Assembly (NCBI GenBank): GCA_017396945.1
Contig: JAFQKI010000004.1
Span: 29,331-93,330, forward strand
Direction of reading: 5' to 3'
Length of the DNA: 64,000 bases
Source: Muribaculaceae bacterium
GTDB taxonomy: Bacteria; Bacteroidota; Bacteroidia; Bacteroidales; Muribaculaceae
The notes under the pieces were generated by a model that saw only the letters and a list, made by a program, of their open reading frames with translations, made no database searches and was not told the origin of the DNA. The stretch's first letter is position 1, and each line of letters starts with the position of its first letter. Made by a program: the position numbers and the translations under genes. This document shows positions 47,107 through 55,946 of this stretch, piece by piece.

Positions 47107-47140
47107 CAAATATAACACATTGTATTAAAATAGGAACAAA
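47107..47140 (-). promoter_or_regulatory. Promoter of the small winged-helix gene
   Basis: On the minus strand a TTTG (plus CAAA 47137-47140) and TATATTTG (plus CAAATATA 47107-47114), spacer 22 bp, 21 bp before the start. Confidence 0.55.
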
Positions 47141-47179
47141 CAAATCTGTGTTTTGTTTCAAAAAATGGGTAATTATCCG

Positions 47180-47187
47180 TAACTTTG
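47180..47187 (+). promoter_or_regulatory. -7 box of the hydrogenase-hydE unit
   Basis: TAACTTTG 25 bp before the hydrogenase ATG. A TTTG at 47152-47155 would give a long spacer of 24 bp. Confidence 0.55.
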
Positions 47188-47211
47188 CGCCCGAAATAGC
47201 AATATAATTAT

Positions 47212-48675
47212 ATGGCAATAAGAAACAATGTGATGATTGTGCGTCAACGCCTGTTGACCCGACTCATCAAATTATGGAACGAAAACGAGTTGATTGAGAA
47301 AATCGACCGCCTCCCCATCGAATTAAGTCCCCGCAAGTCTCATGTGCTTGGCCGCTGTTGCGTGCACAAAGAGCGTGCGGTGTGGAAATATAAAGCTCTC
47401 CCTTTGATGGGATTTGACATGAGCGACGAAGAGGACGAATTGACTTCGCTATCGGAATATGCCCGCCGAGCATTAACCAGGGAAAAGACCCGCGACAATA
47501 TAATGTGTGTAGTAGATGAAGCATGTTCATCTTGTGTGCGTACCAACTATCAAATCACCAACCTTTGTCGTGGTTGCGTCGCTCGCGCCTGCTCACTCAA
47601 CTGTCCCAAAGACGCTATCGAGTTTGACTCCGAGACAAGCCAAGGGCGCATCAACCAATCAAAATGTATCAGTTGCGGCAAATGTTTCAACAGTTGCCCT
47701 TATCACGCTGTCGTACACATTCCCATTCCATGTGAGGAAGCCTGTCCTGTAGGCGCAATCACTAAAGATGAATATGGTGTAGAACACATCGACGAGACAA
47801 AATGCATCTACTGTGGCAAATGCCTCAACAGTTGTCCGTTTGGCGCGATATTTGAAATCTCACAAGTGTTTGACGTGTTGCAAAGCATCCGCCGTGGCGA
47901 GAAAGTCGTGGCAATGATCGCACCCGCCATCCTTTCACAATATAAAGCACCAGCCGAGTTCATCTACAACTCAATCAAGGAAATCGGATTTGCCGATGTC
48001 GTAGAAGTGGCTCGTGGCGCAGTAGTAACAACCGAGAGGGAGAGTGCCGAACTCAAAGAGAAACTCGAAGAGGGACAAGCGTTCATGACAACATCTTGCT
48101 GTCCGTCATACATGGAAATGGCCAAAAAGCACGCTCCAGAATTGAAAAAATACATCTCAAGCACCCGCTCACCGATGTATTACACAGCCGAAATTGTTCG
48201 CGAGCAATATCCCGACGCCAAGGTCGTGTTTATCGGTCCATGTATCGCCAAACGCAAGGAAGCTCGTCGCGATGACATGGTTGACTATGTAATGACCTTT
48301 GAGGAGTTGCAAGCCATATTTGAAGGGATGGAAATCGCTCTTGACGAGGACAAAGTGTATAAACTCCCCATTACCGTTGCCCGCGAGGCTCACGGATTTG
48401 CCCAAAACGGTGGAGTAACGGCAGCCGTCGCTGCCCATGTCAATGGCGAGTTTGAATTTACCAATCAACAAATCTCCAACCTCGACAAAAAGACCGTCGC
48501 ATTGCTCCGTGCCATAGGCAAGTCGGGCAAAGCGCCTGCTCAGTTCCTTGAAGTGATGGCTTGCGAGGGTGGTTGCATATCCGGTCCAAGCATGCACACC
48601 GCCTATGACGCCGGTCGCAAACTATTTGTAGAAGCGCTTAAGAGTCGTAAATCGGTTCTTAATACAGAAGAATGA
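47212..48675 (+). CDS. [FeFe] hydrogenase, group-B-like, monomeric
   Basis: A 487-residue iron-sulfur enzyme that should interconvert protons, electrons and H2. An N-terminal cysteine cluster (CSSC, CRGCVARAC) precedes two [4Fe-4S] ferredoxin motifs, CISCGKCFNSCP and CIYCGKCLNSCP. The H-cluster ligands are present: TTSCCPSYM (Cys296/297), GPCIAKRKEA (Cys344) and VMACEGGCISGP (Cys451, Cys455). The TSCCPSY and GPCxAK variants resemble group B enzymes rather than the bifurcating or classical type A. It overlaps hydE by 4 bp. It is cytoplasmic and probably uses ferredoxin. Confidence 0.9.
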   Translation: MAIRNNVMIVRQRLLTRLIKLWNENELIEKIDRLPIELSPRKSHVLGRCCVHKERAVWKYKALPLMGFDMSDEEDELTSLSEYARRALTREKTRDNIMCVVDEACSSCVRTNYQITNLCRGCVARACSLNCPKDAIEFDSETSQGRINQSKCISCGKCFNSCPYHAVVHIPIPCEEACPVGAITKDEYGVEHIDETKCIYCGKCLNSCPFGAIFEISQVFDVLQSIRRGEKVVAMIAPAILSQYKAPAEFIYNSIKEIGFADVVEVARGAVVTTERESAELKEKLEEGQAFMTTSCCPSYMEMAKKHAPELKKYISSTRSPMYYTAEIVREQYPDAKVVFIGPCIAKRKEARRDDMVDYVMTFEELQAIFEGMEIALDEDKVYKLPITVAREAHGFAQNGGVTAAVAAHVNGEFEFTNQQISNLDKKTVALLRAIGKSGKAPAQFLEVMACEGGCISGPSMHTAYDAGRKLFVEALKSRKSVLNTEE

Positions 48676-49727
48676 AATCACTGGTCAAGCGTCTGACCGA
48701 CAATCGGCAACTCACCGCCGATGAATATCGGGTGTTGCTGACCGACGACTCCGCCGAGACGCTCAACCTGTTAAGAGATAATGCCTCGTCCGTTGCCCGC
48801 CGGCAATTCGGACAAGGCATTTTCGTTCGCGGACTGATTGAAATCAGTAGCCACTGCCACAACAACTGCCTATATTGCGGATTGCGACGCGACAACCGCC
48901 AAGCCATGCGCTACCGGCTCACCGACGACGAAATTTTGGGATGCTGCGACTTCGGCTACCGACAAGGCTTGCGCACCTTCGTGTTGCAAGGAGGTGAAGA
49001 TCCATCGTTAACCGACAACCGCCTTGTACCTCTGATTGCCGAGATACACCGCCGTTGGAACGACGCAGCCATTACCCTATCACTCGGCGAACGCAGCGAC
49101 AATTCCTACCGACGATTATTTCAAGCCGGAGCATCCCGCTACCTGTTGCGTCACGAAGCCGCCGACACCGATTTGTATAACCAACTGCATCCTCGCGAAA
49201 TGTCGCTCGACAATCGCATAGATTGTATCAAAAACCTCATCAGCATAGGCTACCAAACAGGCATGGGGATGATGATAGGCACACCGGGACAAACTACCGA
49301 CCACCTCATCGCCGACCTGCAACTAATGCAGTGGCTCTGCCCACACATGATAGGCATAGGTCCCTTTATCCCTCATCGCCACACCCCGTATGCCGACCAC
49401 CGGCCCGGCGACATCTACCTGACGCTGAAACTCATCGCAATAGCAAGACTGATGCACCCAGACGCACTGATACCGGCGACTACCGCACTCAACACCTTAT
49501 CCCCCGACGGACACACAGCCGGCATACTCTCCGGCGCCAACGTCATAATGCCCAACCTATCGCCGGCATCGGTACGCCCAAAATATGACATCTACGACAA
49601 CAAAAAATCATCAGGAACCGAAGCCGCCGAATGCCTCAACCGGCTATCAGCCGAACTCGCCACAATCGGCTACCACATCGACTACTCCCGTGGCGACCAC
49701 CAATCCAAGGCTACAACCATCTCATAA
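48672..49727 (+). CDS. hydE: [FeFe] hydrogenase maturase HydE
   Basis: Radical SAM enzyme building part of the H-cluster dithiolate/Fe site. 351 residues; cluster motif SSHCHNNCLYCG (Cys62, Cys66, Cys69), then FVLQGGEDPSL and GMGMMIGTPGQTTDHL, and a closing SVRPKYDIYDNK region. It starts 4 bp before the hydrogenase stop (ATGA). The companion maturases HydF and HydG are about 11 kb away. Confidence 0.93.
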   Translation: MKSLVKRLTDNRQLTADEYRVLLTDDSAETLNLLRDNASSVARRQFGQGIFVRGLIEISSHCHNNCLYCGLRRDNRQAMRYRLTDDEILGCCDFGYRQGLRTFVLQGGEDPSLTDNRLVPLIAEIHRRWNDAAITLSLGERSDNSYRRLFQAGASRYLLRHEAADTDLYNQLHPREMSLDNRIDCIKNLISIGYQTGMGMMIGTPGQTTDHLIADLQLMQWLCPHMIGIGPFIPHRHTPYADHRPGDIYLTLKLIAIARLMHPDALIPATTALNTLSPDGHTAGILSGANVIMPNLSPASVRPKYDIYDNKKSSGTEAAECLNRLSAELATIGYHIDYSRGDHQSKATTIS

Positions 49728-49794
49728 TTAAAAAAAATTATCACGCGATAGGTTAATCATATCGCCTAATTTTACTTTTAATAAATAAATTTAG

Positions 49795-49802
49795 TAACTT
49801 TG
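49795..49802 (+). promoter_or_regulatory. -7 box of nagA
   Basis: TAACTTTG 42 bp before the nagA ATG; no good -33 box. Confidence 0.5.
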
Positions 49803-49844
49803 TGTCAAATTAATAACAAAACAAAATCCAAGTACTTATATCTT

Positions 49845-51011
49845 ATGTTAACTCAAATTGTAAACGCAAAGGTTTTAACTCCTCAAGGTTGGATTGAAAA
49901 TGGTTCGGTTGTAATAGAAGGAACCAAAATCCTCGAAGTGTCTAACAATAGTTTACCCATCGCCGGTGCTGAAATCATCGATGCCAAAGGCAATTATGTA
50001 GCCCCCGGTGGTGTAGAAATCCACGTTCATGGCGGTGGCGGTCGCGACTTCATGGAAGGCACAGAAGAAGCATTCAAAGTTGCGGTTAACGCTCACCTCA
50101 AGCATGGCACCACAAGTATATTCCCCACCCTCTCATCTTCAACCGTTCCCATGATTGAAGCAGCGGCTGAGGCTTGTACCAAAATAATGGAAGAAGACCC
50201 CAACACCCCTATCCTCGGTCTTCACCTCGAAGGTCACTACCTCAACATGGCGATGGCAGGTGGTCAACTTCCCGAAAACATCAAGGATCCCGATCCCGCC
50301 GAATATGAACCCATCATTGAGAAATGGAAATGTATCAAGCGTTGGGACTCCGCTCCCGAACTTCCAGGGGCTATTGAATTTGCAAAATACATCACTTCTA
50401 AAGGTGTACTCGCCTCTATAGCACACACTCAAGCCGAATATGACGACGTTCACGCAGGGTTTGAAGCCGGTTTCACCCACGCTACCCACTTCTACAACGC
50501 AATGCCCGGCGTACACAAACGCCGCGAATATAAATATGAAGGCACAATCGAAAGTATCTATCTTCACGACGACATGACCGTAGAACTTGTTGCCGACGGC
50601 ATACACGTTCCCCCTGTGATGTTGCGCATGGTTTACAAAATCAAAGGTGTCGAACGCACTTGCGCCATCACCGACGCACTCGCATGCGCCGCAAGCGACA
50701 GCGACACCGCATTTGACCCTCGCGTGATCGTGGAAGATGGTGTGTGCAAGCTCGCCGACCGCTCAGCTATTGCCGGAAGTATCGCGACAATGGATCGTTT
50801 GGTGCGCACGTTGGTTCACAAAGCCGAAATTCCTGTAGGCGACGCGTTCCGCATGGTTTCTGAATCTCCCGCTAAAATCATGAACGTATTTGACCGCAAA
50901 GGCTCTCTTGAAAAAGGCAAAGACGCCGACATCATGATCTTTGACAAAGATCTCGAACTTTGTGGCGTGTGGTCAATGGGTAAACTCGTAGAAGGAACCT
51001 ACAAGCTATAA
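49845..51011 (+). CDS. nagA: N-acetylglucosamine-6-phosphate deacetylase
   Basis: Removes acetate from GlcNAc-6-P, feeding amino sugars into glycolysis and wall synthesis. 388 residues from MLTQIVNAKVLTPQG; the ORF upstream of this ATG is not conserved. Metal-site and substrate motifs: APGGVEIHVHGGGGRDF, LGLHLEGHYLN, ASIAHTQAEYDD, THATHFYNAMPG, ITDALACAASDSD. It is a single gene ending in a terminator, 165 bp before the convergent tRNA-Pro. Confidence 0.95.
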   Translation: MLTQIVNAKVLTPQGWIENGSVVIEGTKILEVSNNSLPIAGAEIIDAKGNYVAPGGVEIHVHGGGGRDFMEGTEEAFKVAVNAHLKHGTTSIFPTLSSSTVPMIEAAAEACTKIMEEDPNTPILGLHLEGHYLNMAMAGGQLPENIKDPDPAEYEPIIEKWKCIKRWDSAPELPGAIEFAKYITSKGVLASIAHTQAEYDDVHAGFEAGFTHATHFYNAMPGVHKRREYKYEGTIESIYLHDDMTVELVADGIHVPPVMLRMVYKIKGVERTCAITDALACAASDSDTAFDPRVIVEDGVCKLADRSAIAGSIATMDRLVRTLVHKAEIPVGDAFRMVSESPAKIMNVFDRKGSLEKGKDADIMIFDKDLELCGVWSMGKLVEGTYKL

Positions 51012-51057
51012 CACAACACAAAAAAAATAGACATCACGTCTAAATGCTATAAAGATT

Positions 51058-51096
51058 AACGCCCTTGATGAATAAATTTCATCAAGGGCGTTTTTA
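51058..51096 (+). terminator. Rho-independent terminator after nagA
   Basis: 15-bp stem AACGCCCTTGATGAA / TTCATCAAGGGCGTT with a 5-nt loop and a following T-run. Confidence 0.92.
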
Positions 51097-51138
51097 TATT
51101 TCCACTCTTATATAGTAATGTGTCAAGCTTATTAGACA

Positions 51139-51173
51139 AAAAAAGAGAACACCTTAAAAGCGTTCTCTTTTTT
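51139..51173 (-). terminator. Terminator for the tRNA-Pro transcript
   Basis: AAAAAAGAGAAC / GTTCTCTTTTTT with an 11-nt loop; read on the minus strand it ends in a T-run, immediately after the tRNA. Confidence 0.8.
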
Positions 51174-51176
51174 CTG

Positions 51177-51251
51177 TCGGGGTGAAAGGATTCGAACCTT
51201 CGACCCCCTGCTCCCAAAGCAGGTGCGCTAACCGGCCTGCGCTACACCCCG
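51177..51251 (-). tRNA. tRNA-Pro (anticodon TGG)
   Basis: Minus-strand cloverleaf: acceptor CGGGGTG/CACCCCG, discriminator A, anticodon stem CCTGC/GCAGG with loop TTTGGGA (anticodon TGG), T arm GGTTCGAATCC. CCA is not encoded. It stands where a permease gene would be expected next to the metal transporter. Confidence 0.95.
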
Positions 51252-51331
51252 AATGCCATATTACCACCTCAGTGATTTAGCGATGCAAAGGTAGACATTA
51301 TTTTTGAGTTGTGCAATAGCTCCGGCACAAT

Positions 51332-52027
51332 TTATTTACATTCTGTGCTTATATATCGATAATGATGTGCCGCAGTACACTCATGCAACTCTTGATCAAT
51401 AATAAGATGACGGTTTGCCATTGTGGCTATTTTTGTCATTTCGTGTGAAACAAGCAATATCGTTGTATGCTTGGCAAGTTGCGAAACTATCTCATAGATA
51501 TGTGACTCAAACCGCTTATCCACATAGCTTAACGGCTCATCAAGCACAACAATCTCAGGACGAGAAATTATTGCGCGACCAAGCAACGTGCGTTGTAACT
51601 GTCCTCCCGACAACTCGCCAATAGAGTTGCGACGATGATTTTCCAACCCCATCAGGGCTATTGTCTCGACAACAAGCTCGTGTTTCTCCTCTTTGGTTAT
51701 TCCTTTTACACCAATCAGTCCCGATGCGATAACTTGCTCAACACTTATCGGGAAACTGCTATCGATGTGATTTTTTTGAGGCAAATATCCAATGTGTAAT
51801 TTATCTACCGCTACTCCATCTTTGAAATATGTGACGCTCCCGATTGTAGGCTTCAGCAGTTTCAATATCAACTTGAGCAAGGTTGTTTTGCCACCGCCAT
51901 TGGGACCGGTTATCGCAATGAAATCACCGCTATTAACCGTAAAGTTAATATCCCTCAGTGCCACGCGCTCATCCCACGACATCGACACCCCCTCAAGCGT
52001 GATTATTTTATTTTTCGGCAATTGCAT
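51332..52027 (-). CDS. Metal ABC transporter ATP-binding protein (ZnuC-like)
   Basis: A 231-residue ABC ATPase. Walker A GPNGGGKTTLLK, the Q-loop GYLPQKNHIDSSFP, the signature LSGGQLQRTLLGRA and Walker B VVLDEPLSYVD, H-switch LLVSHEMT. The QKNHIDSSFPISVEQV segment is typical of the zinc/manganese family. It starts 20 bp before the end of the substrate-binding protein gene. No permease gene adjoins: downstream is tRNA-Pro. Confidence 0.92.
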   Translation of the reverse strand: MQLPKNKIITLEGVSMSWDERVALRDINFTVNSGDFIAITGPNGGGKTTLLKLILKLLKPTIGSVTYFKDGVAVDKLHIGYLPQKNHIDSSFPISVEQVIASGLIGVKGITKEEKHELVVETIALMGLENHRRNSIGELSGGQLQRTLLGRAIISRPEIVVLDEPLSYVDKRFESHIYEIVSQLAKHTTILLVSHEMTKIATMANRHLIIDQELHECTAAHHYRYISTECK

Positions 52028-52871
52028 CGATTACTTTTCGCATTTCTGTATCCCAATCATAGCTCAGCAGATTGACATCAACACAACTGAGTTTCATATC
52101 ATTCTCCATCACCGAGCGAGCTTTTGCATCAAATTCCTTCTGAACGAAACCTACTTGCGCTCCATGCTCTGCCACCTCTTCAATACAATGGCGCAAATGC
52201 TCCATAGACTGTTCTTTACCTTCTTGCCCGACACTGATTTGATGCAAACCATAATCATCGGCAAAATAGCTTAACGACGGATGCCATACAACAAACGCAC
52301 ACCCTGTTTTTCCGCTCAATTTCTCAACAGCATAAGCGTCAAGCCCGTCAAGTTCACCCAATAACGTGTTATAATTTTGCTCATAAAACGCCTTATTATC
52401 GGGGTCAATCTTCAGTATTTCCTCATACATAGTGCGGGCGATAACCTTTGCATTGCGAGCCGAGCTCCATACATGGGGATCATACCCCTCGCCATGACCT
52501 GAGCATCCGCCCGAAATCAATACAATCCCACTTGAAGTATCCACAACATTTAAATCCGGATTGTTGCTCTTCAACTTCTCTATCAACGAAGGCTCAAATC
52601 CAAGCAAGCCGATACTGAAATAAGCGTCACTCTTAGCAATCTGTTTCATCGTCTCCATTGACGGGTTAAACGTTTCAGGATTTGTGCCATCGGCAAGAAG
52701 CACATTTATCTCAATGCTGTCGCCCACAATTTTTTCAAGCAGATACCGCTGTGGCTCAATACTGACTGTCACAACAGGCTTGCTACTATCCGACTTCCCG
52801 CCACATGATGAGACTGATACTGTTCCCACCAATGCGACAAGCAACCATGTCAAAACTCTAAAAACTTTCAT
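52008..52871 (-). CDS. Metal ABC transporter substrate-binding lipoprotein (ZnuA-like)
   Basis: A 287-residue lipoprotein; lipobox VSVSSC with Cys23. Cluster A-1 family: EPQRYLLEKIVGDSIEINVLL, NPETFNPSMETM, the metal-site motif YDPHVWSSARNAKVIA, VVWHPSLSYFADDYGL. A HGEG/Cys-rich patch (GGCSGHGEGYDPH) lies near the metal site. Probably binds zinc or manganese. Co-transcribed with the ATPase. Confidence 0.9.
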   Translation of the reverse strand: MKVFRVLTWLLVALVGTVSVSSCGGKSDSSKPVVTVSIEPQRYLLEKIVGDSIEINVLLADGTNPETFNPSMETMKQIAKSDAYFSIGLLGFEPSLIEKLKSNNPDLNVVDTSSGIVLISGGCSGHGEGYDPHVWSSARNAKVIARTMYEEILKIDPDNKAFYEQNYNTLLGELDGLDAYAVEKLSGKTGCAFVVWHPSLSYFADDYGLHQISVGQEGKEQSMEHLRHCIEEVAEHGAQVGFVQKEFDAKARSVMENDMKLSCVDVNLLSYDWDTEMRKVIDAIAEK

Positions 52872-52925
52872 CTTAGTTTCTCTATTTCTAATTCCGACTA
52901 CAAATTTACAAAATTCCCCAACAAC

Positions 52926-53690
52926 CTACCAATATCGACGTCTATTATATCTAAACATCATCTTCACAAACCGTCTAATAATCCGCAAAGATGCGTAATC
53001 AGCCGACACATCGGGATAACGTTGGCGCATTTTTGCAATATGAGAATTTACAATTCCCACATCATCACCATTCTCTACCGCCTTTTTAAACAAATCCAAA
53101 ATCTCGCGTTTATCGGCATATTGAGCCAAAGGATTGCTGTTTAATATATAATTTAACGTTGACTTGATTTGTGACGGATAGATTATTATTGTATCCTCAG
53201 GGATACTACTCACGTTTTTCAATTCGCAATTTCCATAAAACACAATCACGGAATAAAACGGAACATTGGCAAACTGAGGCAATAATCTTTTGATATTAAC
53301 AATGTGCCCCTCATTTTGTTTTACAGGATTATAAAAACGATATTTTTCCTCTCCATAAGCAAGTACCTGAGTCCAATACTGATGATGCCCTCTGCCAAAT
53401 ATCCAACCGCTGTAATCCTTAACCTCAAACACTATTATACCCGCCTTTGTAGGGACTACTACATCAGCCTGAGTATATTCTCCGCAACTCTTGGGGAAAT
53501 AAGCATCGTGAAAAATCGCTTTTGGCGATATACCATATTTCAATAATTTCAAAATGAGTTTGCGTTCTGAAGGTGTTCCCCGACTAAGGTCGGTAGCAGT
53601 AGCTATTAATTTTTGATCTTTAATGTGTTTGATAACTACAATTACCGCGACACTCAATATCATACATATAAATATAATTGGAGCAATCAT
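52926..53690 (-). CDS. Membrane-anchored NERD (nuclease-related) domain protein
   Basis: A 254-residue protein with one N-terminal membrane segment (IIFICMILSVAVIVVI) and a NERD domain about residues 35-160: GTPSERKLILKLLKYG, YTQADVVVPTKAGIIVFEVKDYSGWI (the D...E/DxK core of PD-(D/E)XK nucleases) and QNEGHIVNIKRLL. A helical C-terminal part follows. The function of such proteins is not established; possible DNA or RNA handling at the membrane. Confidence 0.82.
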   Translation of the reverse strand: MIAPIIFICMILSVAVIVVIKHIKDQKLIATATDLSRGTPSERKLILKLLKYGISPKAIFHDAYFPKSCGEYTQADVVVPTKAGIIVFEVKDYSGWIFGRGHHQYWTQVLAYGEEKYRFYNPVKQNEGHIVNIKRLLPQFANVPFYSVIVFYGNCELKNVSSIPEDTIIIYPSQIKSTLNYILNSNPLAQYADKREILDLFKKAVENGDDVGIVNSHIAKMRQRYPDVSADYASLRIIRRFVKMMFRYNRRRYW

Positions 53691-53758
53691 CTTTTTTAAT
53701 TATCAAAACCGCGCCCATTTGATTATGAGCGCGGTTTGTGGTTTATTTCTGTATTGTA

Positions 53759-55879
53759 TTATTTCAAGAGACCGCGGTTGCGGAGGAGGGCATCGGGGTT
53801 AGGTTCTTGACCACGGAATTGGATATATAGCTTCATGGGATCTTCACTTCCACCGGGTTCAAGAATGTTTTCGAGGAATGACTTAGCTGTTGCGGGGTCA
53901 AAAATTCCGTTTTGCACAAATAATTCAAAGCCGTCGGCATCAAGTACCTCTGCCCATAGATAGGTATAATATCCTGCAGCGTAACCATCGCTACCGAAAA
54001 TATGTTTGAAGTAGGTACTGCGATAACGGAATTGCACTTCCTCGGGCATGTTCAATTCTTGAGCAACTTTTGCCTCAAATTCCGCAACATCAACATCGCC
54101 GTCGAAGTTGGTTGAGTTCCAATAAAGGTCGAGCAATGCAGCACCCGCAAGTTCGGTAGTAGCAAAACCTTGGTTGTGAGTAGATGCGTCTTGCAACTTT
54201 TTGATAAGCTCTGCGGGCATCACTTCACCGGTTTGGTAATGGAGAGCATAAACCTGAAGCAATTCGGGAGCGAGAGCCCAATGTTCATGAATTTGAGAGG
54301 GAAGCTCAACGAAATCGCGGTCAACATTTGTTCCGGCTTGTCCACGATATTGAGCACGAGTCAACATGCCGTGGAGACCATGACCAAATTCATGGAACGC
54401 GGTTTCAACTTCGTCAAGAGTGAGGAGCGACGGAGTTTCAGCTGTGGGTTTAGTAAAGTTTCCCACATTATAGATGATAGGACGGATAGAGTTGCCATTT
54501 TCATCAATGTAAGAGCCTTTAAACTCACTCATCCATGCGCCTTGGCGCTTTGATTCGCGGGGGAAATAGTCGGTCATGAATACTGAAACATGTTTGCCGT
54601 CTCGGTCAAGGACTTCATACACTTTCACTTCGGGGTGGTATTTAGGCGCATCAGGCAATTCACGGAATGTGATACCATAAAGACGTTCAGCCATAGCAAA
54701 AATACCCTTTACCACGTTGTCAACAGCAAAGTATTGACGCACTTCATCTTCATCAAGAGCATATTTCTTTTGACGCACCTTTTCGGCATAGTAATAGTAG
54801 TCCCATGGAGCGATTTCAAAGTCGAAGCCTTCTTCTTTAACCACCGATTGCATCTCAGCGACCTCTTCTTCAACTTTCTTAATCGCAGGCTCCCAGATTT
54901 TCATCAAAAGCTCCTTAGCGGCTTGGGGAGTCTTAGCCATAACCTTGTCGGTCATGTAAGCGGCATAGTTGTCAAAACCAAGAAGTGCTGCTTTTTTGGT
55001 GCGCACTTGCATAATTCTGTTGATAATTGGACGGTTATCATTCTCGCCTTCGGTAGCGAGATTGATATAACCTTCATACATTTGTTGACGCAACTCGCGA
55101 TTTTGAGCATATTGCAACAATGGCAATCGGCTTGGAGCATGGAGTGTGAAAACCCATTTACCCTCTTTCCCTCTTATTTTAGCCTCTTCTGCGGCAACGG
55201 CAATGCTTGACGCGGGGAGTCCGAGAAGTTTGATTGGGTCTTCAACAACAAGTTCAAAAGCGTTGGTCGCACTTAAAAGATTTTTATTGAATTGAAGGTA
55301 AAGATTAGCAAGCTCAGTGTTGAGGTTTTTCAATTCCTCTTTCTTTTCGGCATCAAGAAGCGCGCCATTACGAGTAAACGATTTATATTTATCTTCAATG
55401 AGACGAAGTTGTGCAGTGGTGTAATTATGGTTTGCACGTCCATCATAAACTTTTTTGATGCGTTCAAAAAGTTTGTCATTCATTGATATTTCATCACTAT
55501 GTTTTGTCAGGAGAGGAGTAAATTCCTCATCGACTTTCTGCAATTCGGGAGACGACATTGACTCCGTCAACGCAAAGAAAACATACGCGACTTTGTTGAT
55601 TGTTTGTCCCGAGTTGTCAAGAGCAAGAATAGTATTCTCAAAAGTCGGCTCTTCGGGATTGTTTACTATTGCTTCAATCTCTCTGTTTTGTTCTTCAATG
55701 CCGGCTACTAAAGCAGGAAGATAGTGCTCAGTTTTGATTTGATCAAATGGTGGGATCTCAAACTCAGTAGCATATTCCACCAAAAATGGATTTACATTGT
55801 CGTTTTGCACTGCATTTACTTGTATTGATGCCGTTGCGATAACCGCACACGTGGCAATGGTTAATAAATGTCGTTTCAT
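53759..55879 (-). CDS. Exported M3 family metallopeptidase (peptidyl-dipeptidase Dcp-like)
   Basis: A 706-residue zinc peptidase that probably cleaves oligopeptides. Signal peptide 1-23 (IQVNAVQN). The zinc site is in TAFHEFGHGLHGMLT with the downstream glutamate in the usual position (VELPSQIHEHW). The VFFALTESMSSPELQ and NIRPIIYNVGNFTKP stretches are typical of the Dcp group, and the C-terminus EPGGSEDPMKLYIQFRGQEP is conserved. Exported location is suggested by the signal peptide. Single gene. Confidence 0.93.
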   Translation of the reverse strand: MKRHLLTIATCAVIATASIQVNAVQNDNVNPFLVEYATEFEIPPFDQIKTEHYLPALVAGIEEQNREIEAIVNNPEEPTFENTILALDNSGQTINKVAYVFFALTESMSSPELQKVDEEFTPLLTKHSDEISMNDKLFERIKKVYDGRANHNYTTAQLRLIEDKYKSFTRNGALLDAEKKEELKNLNTELANLYLQFNKNLLSATNAFELVVEDPIKLLGLPASSIAVAAEEAKIRGKEGKWVFTLHAPSRLPLLQYAQNRELRQQMYEGYINLATEGENDNRPIINRIMQVRTKKAALLGFDNYAAYMTDKVMAKTPQAAKELLMKIWEPAIKKVEEEVAEMQSVVKEEGFDFEIAPWDYYYYAEKVRQKKYALDEDEVRQYFAVDNVVKGIFAMAERLYGITFRELPDAPKYHPEVKVYEVLDRDGKHVSVFMTDYFPRESKRQGAWMSEFKGSYIDENGNSIRPIIYNVGNFTKPTAETPSLLTLDEVETAFHEFGHGLHGMLTRAQYRGQAGTNVDRDFVELPSQIHEHWALAPELLQVYALHYQTGEVMPAELIKKLQDASTHNQGFATTELAGAALLDLYWNSTNFDGDVDVAEFEAKVAQELNMPEEVQFRYRSTYFKHIFGSDGYAAGYYTYLWAEVLDADGFELFVQNGIFDPATAKSFLENILEPGGSEDPMKLYIQFRGQEPNPDALLRNRGLLK

Positions 55880-55946
55880 AAATTCAGGTTAGTATAGTTA
55901 TTATTTTTAATTTATAAATTATATGATGCCAATTAATGCAAATGGT

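Noticed and set aside
50139-50606. 155-residue reading frame antisense to nagA
   Set aside because: nagA is intact and conserved over the whole stretch; the antisense frame shows no recognisable features.
54590-55210. 206-residue reading frame antisense to the M3 peptidase gene
   Set aside because: The M3 frame is complete with its zinc motif; the antisense frame has the composition of a shadow ORF (Phe/His/Leu-rich).
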